From: Desulfuromonadales bacterium | GTDB lineage: Bacteria; Desulfobacterota; Desulfuromonadia; Desulfuromonadales; Geopsychrobacteraceae | NCBI GenBank assembly: GCA_016931615.1 | Contig: JAFGEL010000056.1 | Span: forward strand, 28,386 to 92,385 | Length of the DNA stretch: 64,000 nt | Reading direction: 5' to 3' | Shown: in pieces, positions 36,569 to 45,831 of the stretch | How positions within the stretch are numbered: the stretch's first letter is position 1 | Layout: every line of letters starts with the position of its first letter | Notes under the pieces: generated by a model | Database searches by the model: none | What the model was told of the DNA's origin: nothing | What the model saw: the letters and a program-made list of their open reading frames with translations, nothing else | Made by a program: the position numbers and the translations under genes

Positions 36569-38314
36569 GTGAAATTCACCTGGAAATTCAGTCCAAAAAG
36601 AGAAAATCTGATCGCCCTGCTGGTCGTCGCTGTCCTTATCGGCCTGATTACCGGAAGCCTGGCCGTTGCCTTCCGCTATCTGCTGCTCTTAGCCACAGAT
36701 ATTTTCTGGCCCGACCCTCATGCCCTGCTCGACATCCACAAAACTTACCCCTGGTACATGATCATGCTGGTTCCTGTGATCGGCGGTTTAATTGTCGGTC
36801 CGTTGGTAACGAAACTATCCCCGGAAACCCGTGGTGCCGGCGTGCCGGAGGTAATTGAAGCGGTCGTCAACCGCGAGGGCACAATTCGCCACCGTACGGC
36901 CTTTTTTAAAACCCTCTTCACTGCGATTTCCATCGGCTGTGGCGCCTCAGTCGGACGTGAAGGCCCTGTCGTTCATATCGGTTCCTCGGTCGGATCCTCA
37001 ATCGCCCAGATGATCCGCTTACCCGCGGAATGGAAAAGGGTGTTCCTGGCCTGTGGAGCCGCTGCCGGAATCGCCGCAACGTTTAATGCCCCCATGGCCG
37101 GAATGTTATTCGCAGCGGAAATCATCCTGGTCGACTTTCAGGTCAGCTACCTCAGCCATATTGCCATTTCAGCGGTCACGGCCACAGTCATCTCGCATCA
37201 TTTTCTCGGCAAACTGCCGGCCTTTCAAATTCCTTCATACGAACTCGTCAGTTACTTCGAACTGCCACTCTACGCCCTGCTGGGGCTGTGCGCCGGATTG
37301 CTGTCGATTGTTTTTATCCGTTCAGTATCGGCGGTTGAAGATCTGTTCACACGTTGGGGATTGCCCTACTCCTTACGCCCGGCACTGGCCGGTCTGCTGA
37401 TCGGTACGATCGCCATATTCTGGCCCCACGTCCTTGGTGTCGGCTACGAGTCGATCAATCTGGCCCTGACCTCACAACTGGCCCTGGGCCTGATGGTTCT
37501 GATTCTGGGCCTGAAACTGCTGGCAACCGCCTGCTGCATCGGTGCCGGTTTTTCCGGGGGAATTTTTGCCCCTTCTCTGGTTCTCGGGGCACTGCTCGGT
37601 GGCTCCTTCGGGATCATTGCCGAAACACTCTTCAGCGGCCATGTGGCGACCAATGCCGCTTACAGCCTGATCGGCATGGGGGCCGTCGTCGCCGGCACCA
37701 CTCTGGCTCCAATTACGGCCATCTTCACTATTTTTGAATTGACCTACAACTTCGACATCATTCTGCCGCTGATGACCTGCTGCATCACCAGCCTGATCAC
37801 CGTGCAGAAATTTTACGGCTACTCCATTTACGAAACAAAGCTGCTGCGCAAAGGCATCCGGATGATTCGCGGTCATGACGTCAACCTGTTGAGATCCATG
37901 CTCGTTGGCGATTTCATGACCACCGATTTCGAAACGATCCGTCACGATATGCGCCTTGGTGAAGTCCTGAAGAAAGCGGAAAACAGTCCTTACCCACACT
38001 TTCCGGTCCTAAACAACGAAGGACAGCTGGTCGGCATCTTGTCCATGAGCGATCTCAAAGGCTTTCTCGCTGAAGTGGGTGCATTAAGTGAACTGATCGT
38101 TGCCTCAGAGATCATGACCAAGCGGGTGACGATCGTCAGGCCGACGGACAACTTTGAAAGCGCTTTTGAAATTTTTGAAGGCAAACAGATTTCAACCCTT
38201 CCGGTGGTGAGGGAAAAGGATCAGATGCTACTGGGAATTCTGAAAAAAAGTGACCTGTTGCTGACTTACAATCAGAAAATTCTCAAGATGAATGTCTCCC
38301 TGGGACCACAGTGA
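36569..38314 (+). CDS. ClC-family chloride channel/antiporter with CBS domains
   Basis: A 581-residue protein with ClC membrane core (~15-430) and two CBS domains (~450-570). Pore motifs seen: G-A-G-V-P near residue 90, G-R-E-G-P near 130 (the gating Glu is present), and G-I-F-A-P-S-L-V near 330. Cl- conduction or Cl-/H+ exchange is the expected role; CBS domains may bind adenine nucleotides. Start is GTG 36569, preceded by AAGGA. Confidence 0.92.
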   Translation: MKFTWKFSPKRENLIALLVVAVLIGLITGSLAVAFRYLLLLATDIFWPDPHALLDIHKTYPWYMIMLVPVIGGLIVGPLVTKLSPETRGAGVPEVIEAVVNREGTIRHRTAFFKTLFTAISIGCGASVGREGPVVHIGSSVGSSIAQMIRLPAEWKRVFLACGAAAGIAATFNAPMAGMLFAAEIILVDFQVSYLSHIAISAVTATVISHHFLGKLPAFQIPSYELVSYFELPLYALLGLCAGLLSIVFIRSVSAVEDLFTRWGLPYSLRPALAGLLIGTIAIFWPHVLGVGYESINLALTSQLALGLMVLILGLKLLATACCIGAGFSGGIFAPSLVLGALLGGSFGIIAETLFSGHVATNAAYSLIGMGAVVAGTTLAPITAIFTIFELTYNFDIILPLMTCCITSLITVQKFYGYSIYETKLLRKGIRMIRGHDVNLLRSMLVGDFMTTDFETIRHDMRLGEVLKKAENSPYPHFPVLNNEGQLVGILSMSDLKGFLAEVGALSELIVASEIMTKRVTIVRPTDNFESAFEIFEGKQISTLPVVREKDQMLLGILKKSDLLLTYNQKILKMNVSLGPQ

Positions 38315-38407
38315 TTCAGCCTCTCAACAGGCGGAATTCATTAATTTCATTTACAAATCAATCATATTAGTCTAAAAATTCGATGTTATTGCAATGTGGA
38401 GGGGTAT

Positions 38408-40123
38408 TTGATAGGTCATCCTGAAACGACGATTCGGAAACTTCAGCAGGAACTCGCCGCTGCTCAAAAAAAAATCTCCGAACTAGAGAAAACCTTAAAC
38501 TCTCTCAACCAACCGGACAGTATAACCTCTCATATTCAAACAACGCTGCTGGAAGATATCAGCAACCTGCGCTCTCTGATCAACAGTTCTGAAGACCTGA
38601 TCTGGTTTGTTGATCGCGAAAAACGGATACTGCTGGCCAACGAAGCAACCATTGCCGTTTTCAGACAGACCCGCGGAATCGAAATCGAGCCGGGCATGTT
38701 CAGTGCCGACTTTCTTCCTGAAAGTCAGGCGGGTTATTACGATCAGATTTTTGAGTCGGCGCTGAGAGGCAAAACCCTGCGTCTTAACCATACGGCAAGA
38801 ACCGGCAAGGAATACGCAGCAACAATTCAGCCGGTCAGGAAAGATAATGATATTATCGGGGTATCAATTTTCGCCCGCGATATCAGTCAAATCCATCAGC
38901 TCCAGAAAGAGCTCAAACATTTTGAACAAATCATTGCCTCTACACCTGATCTGATCGCCCTGGTCGACAAAAATTATACCTATCGCGTCGGCAACGCTGC
39001 CTATCTTTCCGCCTTCAACATTTCCCGCGAAAAGCTGGTCGGCACTCATGTAAAAAACCTGCTCGGCCAGGAACATTTTTACAATCTTTCCGAACCCCAT
39101 CTGAAAAAAGCTTTTTCCGGTGAATTAACCCAATTTGAATGCTGGATGAATCTCACGGGGCGGGGCCGAAGATTCATGTCGATTACCTACCACCCTCTGC
39201 ATAATCAGGATTTAAAACCACATTATGTGGTGATCAATGCTCATGATATCACTGATCTGAGGCAAGCCGAAAATGATCGTCAGCGCATTTTTGACGTCTC
39301 TCTCGACATGCTCTGTGTTGCCGGTTTCGATGGTTTCTTTAAGGAATTAAACCCGGCCTGGCAACGTACTCTCGGCTGGTCCCTGGATGAGTTGAAAACG
39401 AAACCATGGATTGAATTTGTCGTTCCTGAAGATCGCGAACTTACACTCGAAGCGGGTCAGCGACTTTTCCATGGAGAAAATGTCATCGGTTTCGAAAATC
39501 GCTATCTCTGCAAGGACGGCACGTTCAGATGGCTGGCATGGAGCTCCTATCCTGACCTTGACAAACAACTGATTTTTGCTGCAGTCAGAGACACCACCAA
39601 GCGCAAAGAAATTGAAGAAGAACTGCGTCAACTGGCCATCAAGGATCCGCTGACGGGGGCCAGCAATCGCCGCCATTTCATCGAACGGGCATCTGCCGAA
39701 TTAAAACGCTGCAAACGCTACGGCGCACCAATGGCCGTTATCATGCTTGACATAGATCACTTCAAAAAGGTGAACGACACTTATGGTCACAGTATCGGCG
39801 ATGAAGTCCTGAAACGCTTAGTGGATTGTTGCCTGCAGGAACTCAGAACAACCGATATCTTTGGCCGCTTCGGGGGGGAAGAATTTGCCGCAGTACTCGT
39901 CGAAACGGATCAGAACGCGGCACTCCAGACCTGCCAGCGCCTGCTGGAGCGCGTCGAGGCATTGAAAATCCGCACAACAACCGAGAAGATCGGTATCACC
40001 ATCAGTATCGGCCTGACCATGCATCAGGCTGATGACATCTCAATCGACTCCCTGCTGAAACGGGCGGACGACGCGCTTTATAAAGCCAAAAGTTCCGGGC
40101 GCAACCGGGTGGTCTGCTTCTGA
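38408..40123 (+). CDS. PAS-PAS-PAS-GGDEF diguanylate cyclase
   Basis: A ~571-residue protein: N-terminal coiled coil (~5-40), three PAS domains (~55-165, ~175-290, ~295-405), then GGDEF (~405-570) with active-site R-F-G-G-E-E-F. It should make cyclic-di-GMP. No membrane helices. TTG at 38408 follows GGAGGGG closely and is preferred; an in-frame GTG at 38396 would overlap that ribosome-binding site. Confidence 0.9.
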   Translation: MIGHPETTIRKLQQELAAAQKKISELEKTLNSLNQPDSITSHIQTTLLEDISNLRSLINSSEDLIWFVDREKRILLANEATIAVFRQTRGIEIEPGMFSADFLPESQAGYYDQIFESALRGKTLRLNHTARTGKEYAATIQPVRKDNDIIGVSIFARDISQIHQLQKELKHFEQIIASTPDLIALVDKNYTYRVGNAAYLSAFNISREKLVGTHVKNLLGQEHFYNLSEPHLKKAFSGELTQFECWMNLTGRGRRFMSITYHPLHNQDLKPHYVVINAHDITDLRQAENDRQRIFDVSLDMLCVAGFDGFFKELNPAWQRTLGWSLDELKTKPWIEFVVPEDRELTLEAGQRLFHGENVIGFENRYLCKDGTFRWLAWSSYPDLDKQLIFAAVRDTTKRKEIEEELRQLAIKDPLTGASNRRHFIERASAELKRCKRYGAPMAVIMLDIDHFKKVNDTYGHSIGDEVLKRLVDCCLQELRTTDIFGRFGGEEFAAVLVETDQNAALQTCQRLLERVEALKIRTTTEKIGITISIGLTMHQADDISIDSLLKRADDALYKAKSSGRNRVVCF

Positions 40124-40317
40124 GGTAGCATCTTCCTAGATATTTGGCATCCGGAAACTCTGCAAGCCAAATGGTGCGTTACTGATTTGGAAAGATGCCA
40201 TTTTTTGCCCGATCAAGGAAATCAAGCATTTTTGCGGAGGCGTAGTACTTTACGCCGCACAAACGAATGTGCAGATTGACGCAGAGCTGGTGAAAAATGA
40301 CACCTTCCAGACAGAAA
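40124..40317. other. Convergent intergenic region with structured sequence
   Basis: 194 nt between two convergent stops. An inverted pair GCATCTTCC (~40128) and GGAAAGATGC (~40189) encloses a second pair, ATTTGGC/GCCAAAT, suggesting nested stems; ATTTTTTGC follows on the plus strand. Probably a bidirectional terminator; no known ncRNA motif was recognised. Confidence 0.45.
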
Positions 40318-42822
40318 CTAGATATGTTCAGCAACAACCGGCTTAAGCTTCCAGATATCCCGGTTGTATTCCTGCATGGTACGGTCGGTCGAAAACTTGC
40401 CGCTGGCCGCAGTATTCAGAATACTCATGCGACTCCAGCGATCCTGATCCCGGTAACATTTGACAACCTCCCTCTGGGCGGCACAATAGCCGGCAAAATC
40501 AGCGGCCACCAACCAGGGGTCTTGTGGGCTGAGGATCGCCGCAATGATCGGGTCAAAAATGCCCGCCTCGAACTGATTGAAATGTCCGCTCTGAAGCAAT
40601 TGCATCACCGCGGTAAAATCTTCGTCCGCAGCGATAATGGCAGCAGGGTCGTAGTTCCGGCGGCGCTCAACAACCTCTTCAGCGCTCAGACCGAAGAGGA
40701 AGAAGTTATCTTCACCGACCTCCTCGCAGATTTCTATATTGGCCCCATCCAGAGTACCGATCGTCAACGCTCCGTTCATCATGAACTTCATATTTCCGGT
40801 CCCCGAAGCCTCTTTTCCTGCCGTCGAAATCTGCTCTGAAAGATCAGCCGCCGGACAGATCACTTCCATCGCCGAAACCCGATAGTTCGGCATAAAAGCG
40901 ACTTTCAACAGGTCACCGACATGAGAATCATGATTGATCAGGGTCGCGACATTATTGATCAGCTTGATAATCAGTTTCGCCATGGCGTAGCCGGGAGCCG
41001 CTTTACCACCGAACAGCACGCAGCGCGGCACCCAGTCGGCCGTGTCGCCTTTTTTGATTCTGTCGAAGAGATGGATGACATGAAGGACGTTGAGTAGCTG
41101 GCGCTTATATTCATGAATACGTTTCACCTGAATATCAAAAAGTGAAGCGGGGTTAAAATCTACGTTGCATTCCTCTTTTACATACTCTGCCAGGCGTTTT
41201 TTGTTGTGCAACTTAACCTGCCGCCAATGTTGCCTGAACTCCGCATCATCAGCAAATTTTTTCAATCCACTCAGTTGCTCAAGATCCGTCACCCAGCCAT
41301 CTCCAATACGGCTGTTGATCAGTCCCCCGAGATCAGAATTGGCGTGGGCCAGCCAACGTCGTTGCGTTACCCCGTTGGTCTTGTTATTGAAGCGTTCCGG
41401 CCAGAGCTCATAGAAATCACGAAACAGCCCTTCCTGTAGCAGACGGGAATGGAGTTCGGCGACACCATTGACGGAAAAACTGCCGACGATGGCGAGATAG
41501 GCCATGCGCACCTGCGGTTCGGGACCTTCTTCAATCAGGGACATTCTGCGCTGACGGGCCATATCTCCCGGCCAGCGCTGGGCGACCTGTTTGAGAAAGC
41601 GGGCGTTGATTTCATAAATGATATCCATCAGGCGCGGCAACAGCTGTTGAAACATACGCACCGGCCATCTCTCAAGGGCTTCGGGAAGCAGGGTGTGATT
41701 GGTGTAAGCCATAGTGTTCTGGGTAATATCCCAGGCAGCGTCCCACTCCATACCGCGGACATCCATCAACAGCCGCATCAGTTCCGCGACAGCGCAACTG
41801 GGATGGGTGTCGTTCAACTGAAAACAGTTTTCCTGGGCAAACCGGCTGAAATCCGTTCCTCGAGTCATGACCCATTTATCCAGAACGTCCTGAAGACTGG
41901 CCGAGGCGAGAAAATACTGCTGGCGCAGGCGCAGATCCTTGCCGTTTTCACTGGCATCATTGGGATACAACACCATGGTAATTTTTTCGGCATCATTTTT
42001 TCCTGCAACCGAACCGGTATAATCTCCGGAGTTGAATTCATCGAGGTCAAATTCTTCCGTGGCCACCGCCTTCCACAGCCTCAAAGTGTTGACCGTACCG
42101 TTACGATACCCCGGAATCGGCAGGTCATAGGGGATGGCAAAGACGTTATGGGCATCAACCCAGCGGACCCGCAGCCGCCCGGAGGCATCGGTGTAGGTCT
42201 CGCTGCGGCCACCGAATTTGACCCGCTGACGGTATTCAGGACGTTTGATCTCCCAACAGTTATCGGTGGCCAACCAGTGATCCGGCTCCTCAACTTGATA
42301 GCCATCGACAATCCGCTGGCGGAACATGCCATATTCGTAACGAATGCCGTAACCCTGAACCGGCAACTGCAGAGTTGCACAACTGTCGAGAAAACAGGCC
42401 GCCAACCGACCGAGACCACCATTGCCGAGACCGGCATCCGGCTCAATCTCTTCCAGCTCTTCCATTTCCAGACAAACCGCAGACAAAGCCTTGACCAGTT
42501 CAGCTTCAACCCCCAGATTCAGAACCGCATTCCCCAGGGTACGACCCATCAGAAATTCCAGAGACAGATAATAGGTCCGCTTACAGTTACTGTCTTCGTA
42601 TGCATAACGGGTATTCCGCCAGCGTTCCATGACGCGATCGCGCAACGCCAGGGCGACGGCCTCGTAAGCATAATGGGTGAGGCGGCAGTTGCGGTCACGC
42701 CCCAGGCTGTAGGTGTAATAGTGGCGAAAATCCTTTTCCAGGGAAGCGGCATCCAATCCTAGCGGAGCGACATCCGTCAGGGCTGGGCAGGTTTTTTCGT
42801 TATTAAATCGTTTAAAATTCAT
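40318..42822 (-). CDS. glgP: Glycogen/starch phosphorylase
   Basis: An 834-residue GT35 phosphorylase, normal length. Visible hallmarks: L-E-F-L-M-G-R near 95, G-L-G-N-G-G-L-G-R-L-A near 132, and the pyridoxal-phosphate region E-A-S-G-T-G-N-M-K-F near 680 with the PLP lysine. It releases glucose-1-phosphate from storage glucan. A lone gene in this window, not linked to other glycogen genes. Confidence 0.97.
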   Translation of the reverse strand: MNFKRFNNEKTCPALTDVAPLGLDAASLEKDFRHYYTYSLGRDRNCRLTHYAYEAVALALRDRVMERWRNTRYAYEDSNCKRTYYLSLEFLMGRTLGNAVLNLGVEAELVKALSAVCLEMEELEEIEPDAGLGNGGLGRLAACFLDSCATLQLPVQGYGIRYEYGMFRQRIVDGYQVEEPDHWLATDNCWEIKRPEYRQRVKFGGRSETYTDASGRLRVRWVDAHNVFAIPYDLPIPGYRNGTVNTLRLWKAVATEEFDLDEFNSGDYTGSVAGKNDAEKITMVLYPNDASENGKDLRLRQQYFLASASLQDVLDKWVMTRGTDFSRFAQENCFQLNDTHPSCAVAELMRLLMDVRGMEWDAAWDITQNTMAYTNHTLLPEALERWPVRMFQQLLPRLMDIIYEINARFLKQVAQRWPGDMARQRRMSLIEEGPEPQVRMAYLAIVGSFSVNGVAELHSRLLQEGLFRDFYELWPERFNNKTNGVTQRRWLAHANSDLGGLINSRIGDGWVTDLEQLSGLKKFADDAEFRQHWRQVKLHNKKRLAEYVKEECNVDFNPASLFDIQVKRIHEYKRQLLNVLHVIHLFDRIKKGDTADWVPRCVLFGGKAAPGYAMAKLIIKLINNVATLINHDSHVGDLLKVAFMPNYRVSAMEVICPAADLSEQISTAGKEASGTGNMKFMMNGALTIGTLDGANIEICEEVGEDNFFLFGLSAEEVVERRRNYDPAAIIAADEDFTAVMQLLQSGHFNQFEAGIFDPIIAAILSPQDPWLVAADFAGYCAAQREVVKCYRDQDRWSRMSILNTAASGKFSTDRTMQEYNRDIWKLKPVVAEHI

Positions 42823-42944
42823 CGCGTTATGTGACCTCGTGAAAGAGACTGAATATAAAATTACGAACGTTGATACCCCTATAATTTATCATGTCCTGAC
42901 GAAATGGAAGGAACCTGCAACAAAAGATTTTACCTCATCGGGAA

Positions 42945-45623
42945 TCAATGGGCCTCGGCCCAGTTTTTTCCGGTGCCGATATCCACCTTGAGAGGCAGAT
43001 CGAGCGACACAGCCTGTTCCATTTCGTTCCTGACAATCCCCTTCACCAGTTCAAGTTCATCTTCGGGCACTTCAAGCACCAGTTCATCGTGCACCTGCAG
43101 AAGCATACGGGCCTGCAGGTTCTCTTCACGCAGGCGCTTGTCAAGACGAACCATAGCAACCTTGATAATATCGGCGGCACTCCCCTGGATCGGATAATTA
43201 ATCGCGTTCCGTTCAGCATAACTTCTGACCGCTCCATTCTTACTGTTGATTTCAGGAATTGCGCAGCGCCGGCCCAGAATGGTCGTGACATATTGATGCT
43301 CACGCGCTTCGGCTTTTTTCTCTTCAAGGTAGCTCAGCACCGCCGGATACCGCTGAAAATACTGATCGATAAACTGCTGCGCTTCAGACCGGCTGATACC
43401 GAGATCTTTAGCCAGGCTGAAAGCCCCCATACCGTAGAGTACACCGAAGTTGATGGTTTTTGCCTGGCGGCGCATTTCGTCCGTGACCAGTTCGGGAAAA
43501 ACATTAAAAATTTCGCCGGCCGTCCTTTTGTGGATATCTTCACCGGCAAGAAAACTCTCTATAAGCGCCGCGACATCCGCCATGTGCGCCATCACCCGTA
43601 ACTCGACTTGGGAATAATCGGCGGACAGCAGGGTCCAGCCCTGCTGGGGAACAAAGGCTTCACGGATCCGTCGCCCTTCCGGCGTTCTGATCGGGATATT
43701 CTGAAGGTTCGGATCACTTGACGACAGGCGTCCCGTTGCCGTAACCGCCTGGTTGAATGACGTATGCACTCGACCCGTCTGGGGGTTGATCATTTTCGGC
43801 AAGGCATCGGCATAGGTGTTCTTCAATTTACTGGTCGAGCGATAGCTGAGAATCAGCGCGGCAATCTCATGCTCAGCAGCGAGAGATGTCAGCACCTCGA
43901 CATTGGTTGACCAACCGGTCTTGGTTTTTTTTCCTTTCGGCAGCTGTAATTTTTCAAACAGAACTTCACCCAATTGCTTGGGGGAGTTGATATTGAAGGA
44001 GCCTCCTGCCAGTGAGTGAATCTGCTGCTCAAGGCTGTCAAGCTGATGACTCATCTGGATCGACAGCGTTCCGAGAAAATCGGCATCGATGGTGATTCCA
44101 GCCCACTCCATCCGCGTCAGCACCTCGACCAGCGGCATTTCAACGTCGCGAAACAGGATCTGTTGCTGATCATTCACCAGTTCGGGCAGTAAGCGTTCTC
44201 CCAGCTGCCAGGTGATATCGGCATCTTCTGCCGCATAGCGGGTCGCTTTGTCAACCTCGACTTCGCTGAAACAGATCTGTTTTTTGCCGCTACCGGTTAC
44301 TTCAGAATAAGGTGTCATCCGATGGTTGAGATGCTCGATCGCCAGAGCATCGAGCCCGTGAGACTTTGCCTCCGGGTGAGTGACATACGACAGAACCATG
44401 GTATCGACGGCGATCCCTTCCAGCCGGATTCCGGCCTGGAGCAGGACCAGGGCATCGTACTTGATGTTCTGGCCGACCTTTTCCAGCTCTGGATTTTCCA
44501 GCAAGGGGCGCAGGCGTTCCAGGACCAGTTCTCGGGATAACTGTTCGGGAGCACCCAGGTAACGATGCCCGACGGGAACATACCAGCCATGACCTCCGGC
44601 GATGGAAAAAGACAGTCCGACCAGCTCGGCCTGAACGGCAACCAGGCTGGTGGTCTCAGTGTCCAGGGCAAAACGTCCGGCGTTCTGCAGCTGCTCAATC
44701 ATAGCGTCCAGCTCGGACTCGTTCAGGACACAGTGATAATCGCCCGCATCCGTCGTCTGTGCAGGTTGTCGCGAAAAATCCTGGTAAAGCTTGGTAAATT
44801 CAAGGGATTTAAAGAGGTTTTCAAGAGCTTCCCGATCAGGCTCTTCAAGAGCCAGGTCTTCCAGAGTAACAGCAATCTTCAGATCATAAACCAACTCGGC
44901 CAAACGCCTTGACAACCGCGCCTGCTCAGCGTAGGTGCGCAAATTTTCACGCCGCTTCTGCCCTTTGACCTGATCAATATTCTTCAGCAGGTTATCGATA
45001 CTGCCGAATTCCTGAATCAACTGGCTGGCGGTTTTCTCGCCGATCCCCGGAACTCCCGGAATATTATCGGAGCTGTCACCGGCCAGACCGAGAACCTCGA
45101 GAACCTGTTCCGGTGGGACGCCAAAACGTTCGATCACTTCATCCCGACGACTGACCTTGCCTTTCATCGTGTCGAGCAGCCGAATCCGGTCACTGACGAT
45201 CTGCATCAGGTCCTTGTCGCCGGTCACCACAGTGACATCCAACCCCTCTTCGGCATAGCGTCTGGCCAGGGAGGCGATGATGTCATCCGCTTCATAGCCG
45301 GGCATTTCCAATGCCGGCAGTTTGAACGCCCTGACCACATCTTTGATCCAGGGGATCTGTGGAACGAGATCTTCGGGCATAGCGGCACGATTCGCCTTGT
45401 AATCAGGATAGAGCTCTTTGCGAAAGGTCGGGGCTTTGCTGTCAAAAACCACAGCCAGCATATCGGGCTGCTCATCACGCAACAGCGTCAACAACATGTT
45501 GGTAAAGCCGTAAACGGCATTGGTTGCCTGGCCCTTTGAATTTGACAGATGGCGTATGGCGAAATAAGCCCGAAAGATATAGGAAGACCCGTCAACCAGG
45601 TAGACTCTCTGTGGATTGCTCAC
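42945..45623 (-). CDS. polA: DNA polymerase I
   Basis: An 892-residue family A polymerase with all three domains: 5'-3' exonuclease (~1-290), 3'-5' exonuclease (~300-490, with intact D-T-E-T-T, so proofreading is likely), and polymerase (~510-892). Polymerase motifs: A D-Y-S-Q-V-E-L-R, B R-R-Q-A-K-T-I-N-F-G-V-L-Y-G, and C V-H-D-E-L. It serves Okazaki-fragment maturation and repair. Confidence 0.98.
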   Translation of the reverse strand: MSNPQRVYLVDGSSYIFRAYFAIRHLSNSKGQATNAVYGFTNMLLTLLRDEQPDMLAVVFDSKAPTFRKELYPDYKANRAAMPEDLVPQIPWIKDVVRAFKLPALEMPGYEADDIIASLARRYAEEGLDVTVVTGDKDLMQIVSDRIRLLDTMKGKVSRRDEVIERFGVPPEQVLEVLGLAGDSSDNIPGVPGIGEKTASQLIQEFGSIDNLLKNIDQVKGQKRRENLRTYAEQARLSRRLAELVYDLKIAVTLEDLALEEPDREALENLFKSLEFTKLYQDFSRQPAQTTDAGDYHCVLNESELDAMIEQLQNAGRFALDTETTSLVAVQAELVGLSFSIAGGHGWYVPVGHRYLGAPEQLSRELVLERLRPLLENPELEKVGQNIKYDALVLLQAGIRLEGIAVDTMVLSYVTHPEAKSHGLDALAIEHLNHRMTPYSEVTGSGKKQICFSEVEVDKATRYAAEDADITWQLGERLLPELVNDQQQILFRDVEMPLVEVLTRMEWAGITIDADFLGTLSIQMSHQLDSLEQQIHSLAGGSFNINSPKQLGEVLFEKLQLPKGKKTKTGWSTNVEVLTSLAAEHEIAALILSYRSTSKLKNTYADALPKMINPQTGRVHTSFNQAVTATGRLSSSDPNLQNIPIRTPEGRRIREAFVPQQGWTLLSADYSQVELRVMAHMADVAALIESFLAGEDIHKRTAGEIFNVFPELVTDEMRRQAKTINFGVLYGMGAFSLAKDLGISRSEAQQFIDQYFQRYPAVLSYLEEKKAEAREHQYVTTILGRRCAIPEINSKNGAVRSYAERNAINYPIQGSAADIIKVAMVRLDKRLREENLQARMLLQVHDELVLEVPEDELELVKGIVRNEMEQAVSLDLPLKVDIGTGKNWAEAH

Positions 45624-45736
45624 GCGTTGTTACCCTTTCTGATAAAAAGAATTGCGCGGATTATTTCATACTCCGGGCCCAAGGAAAAGGTTCGATACAA
45701 TGCTTCTGAAGAGTTATTGTGCCTGTGAGCGAAATC

Positions 45737-45765
45737 TTGACAATCAAACTCTGATATTATTATCT
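45737..45765 (+). promoter_or_regulatory. Probable sigma-70 promoter of lon
   Basis: TTGACA (45737-45742), a 17-bp spacer, then TTATCT. It lies ~67 nt upstream of the lon ATG. Confidence 0.5.
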
Positions 45766-45831
45766 TTCACAGCAATCATTGCGAGAAAACTTCAGAATTC
45801 CTGCAGAAAAATAAACTGACGGAGCTATTCC

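Noticed and set aside
40124..40317. Cyclic-di-GMP (GEMM) riboswitch near the GGDEF gene
   Set aside because: It lies at the 3' ends of two convergent genes, and the conserved GEMM tetraloop-receptor sequences are not seen.
41449..42762. 437-codon open frame antisense to glgP
   Set aside because: Shadow of a high-GC third-position gene; glgP is unmistakable and the antisense product has no domain.
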